Source: Hemicordylus capensis
Taxonomy: Eukaryota > Chordata > Lepidosauria > Squamata > Cordylidae
Assembly: GCF_027244095.1 (NCBI RefSeq)
Contig: NC_069662.1
Location: 10,938,501 to 11,002,500, forward strand
Direction: 5' to 3'
DNA length: 64,000 nucleotides
The translations under genes were made by a program, and so were the position numbers. Of this stretch, positions 63,663 through 64,000 are shown one piece after another; position 1 is the first letter of the stretch; every line of letters begins with the position of its first letter. The notes beneath the pieces are model-generated. The model was not told the origin of the DNA. It searched no databases and worked only from the letters and a program-made list of their open reading frames with translations.

Positions 63663-64000
63663 TAGGGATGTGCAAAACGTTTCGGGTACAAAACATTTTG
63701 TACTCGAAATGGGCCATTTCGGGTGTTTTGTAGACAAAACAAAAAGCCAATTTTCCAAATCCAAAAGTTTTCTACACAAAACAAAATGTCCCTGTTTCGG
63801 CTAAAAACATTTTGTTGTTTCGGACCTCCATTTTGTGGCGTTCTCTGAGTCAGTCTCCATTTTGTGTTTGACATCTCTTTGACTTTCCTGCCCTTCCAGC
63901 TTCCCATCAGTGACCTAAAGCATGGGCTGACCTTCTGATGATTCCCTCCTTGTTCCCAGTTGAATCTTTTGCCTCTTGCCACTCTTCACTGACCCCACAT
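63663..64000 (+). mobile_element. hAT element (TAGGG family), runs off the window
   Basis: Starts TAGGGATGTGCAAAACG in intron 5 of gene D, 417 bases before exon 6. Its left flank agagcaac should recur at the far end, outside the window. Confidence 0.75.

Noticed and set aside
1-64000. CRISPR arrays, operons, bacterial-type features
   Set aside because: Spliced receptor exons, SINEs and LINEs show a vertebrate nuclear sequence; tandem repeats present are simple microsatellites.

Overview
The window is squamate reptile (lizard or snake) nuclear DNA holding part of a tandem array of type-2 vomeronasal receptor genes (V2R/VMN2R, class C GPCRs), all on the minus strand in head-to-tail order. The host call rests on the V2R proteins, a full Sauria-type tRNA SINE at 44106-44325, 5S-like SINEs, and CR1, L2, R4 and L1 LINEs alongside many hAT and piggyBac remnants. 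No bacterial or plastid signal is seen.

Layout from high to low coordinates (direction of transcription): gene D shows only its last (7TM) exon at 62345-63246, the rest lying beyond the right edge. Gene C is complete in six exons, 60308 to 41264. Gene B is complete in six exons, 36688 to 13154. Gene A has exons 1-3 (8498 to 3655), the rest lying beyond the left edge. The six exons follow the classic V2R plan: exon 1 signal peptide and N-terminus, exons 2-4 Venus-flytrap ligand domain, exon 5 cysteine-rich linker, exon 6 seven transmembrane segments. Exon lengths in B and C are 272/269, 292, 861, 228, 127 and 902/914 nt; every splice phase fits and both sum to open frames (893 and 896 codons before the stop), so both genes look functional.

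Introns and spacers mix homologous blocks that were copied with the genes (5' flanks, piggyBac transposase relics in intron 1, a relic of exon 6 downstream of B and D) with later insertions that differ between copies. The most active group is a set of non-autonomous hAT elements ending in TAGGGATGTGC, several with clean 8-bp target duplications and large internal palindromes. One of them abuts the last codon of gene C and appears to supply its stop codon. Two solo-LTR families, a decayed retroelement with an SGNH-like segment, and an R4 LINE fused in frame to an L2 fragment complete the picture.

The receptors are expected to act at the surface of vomeronasal sensory neurons and to detect mainly water-borne peptide cues. 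A and C are close in the ligand domain, while B is clearly diverged there. I saw no wholly new gene system; the most notable points are the transposon-supplied stop codon, the palindromic hAT family, and the footprints that give relative dates for the array.
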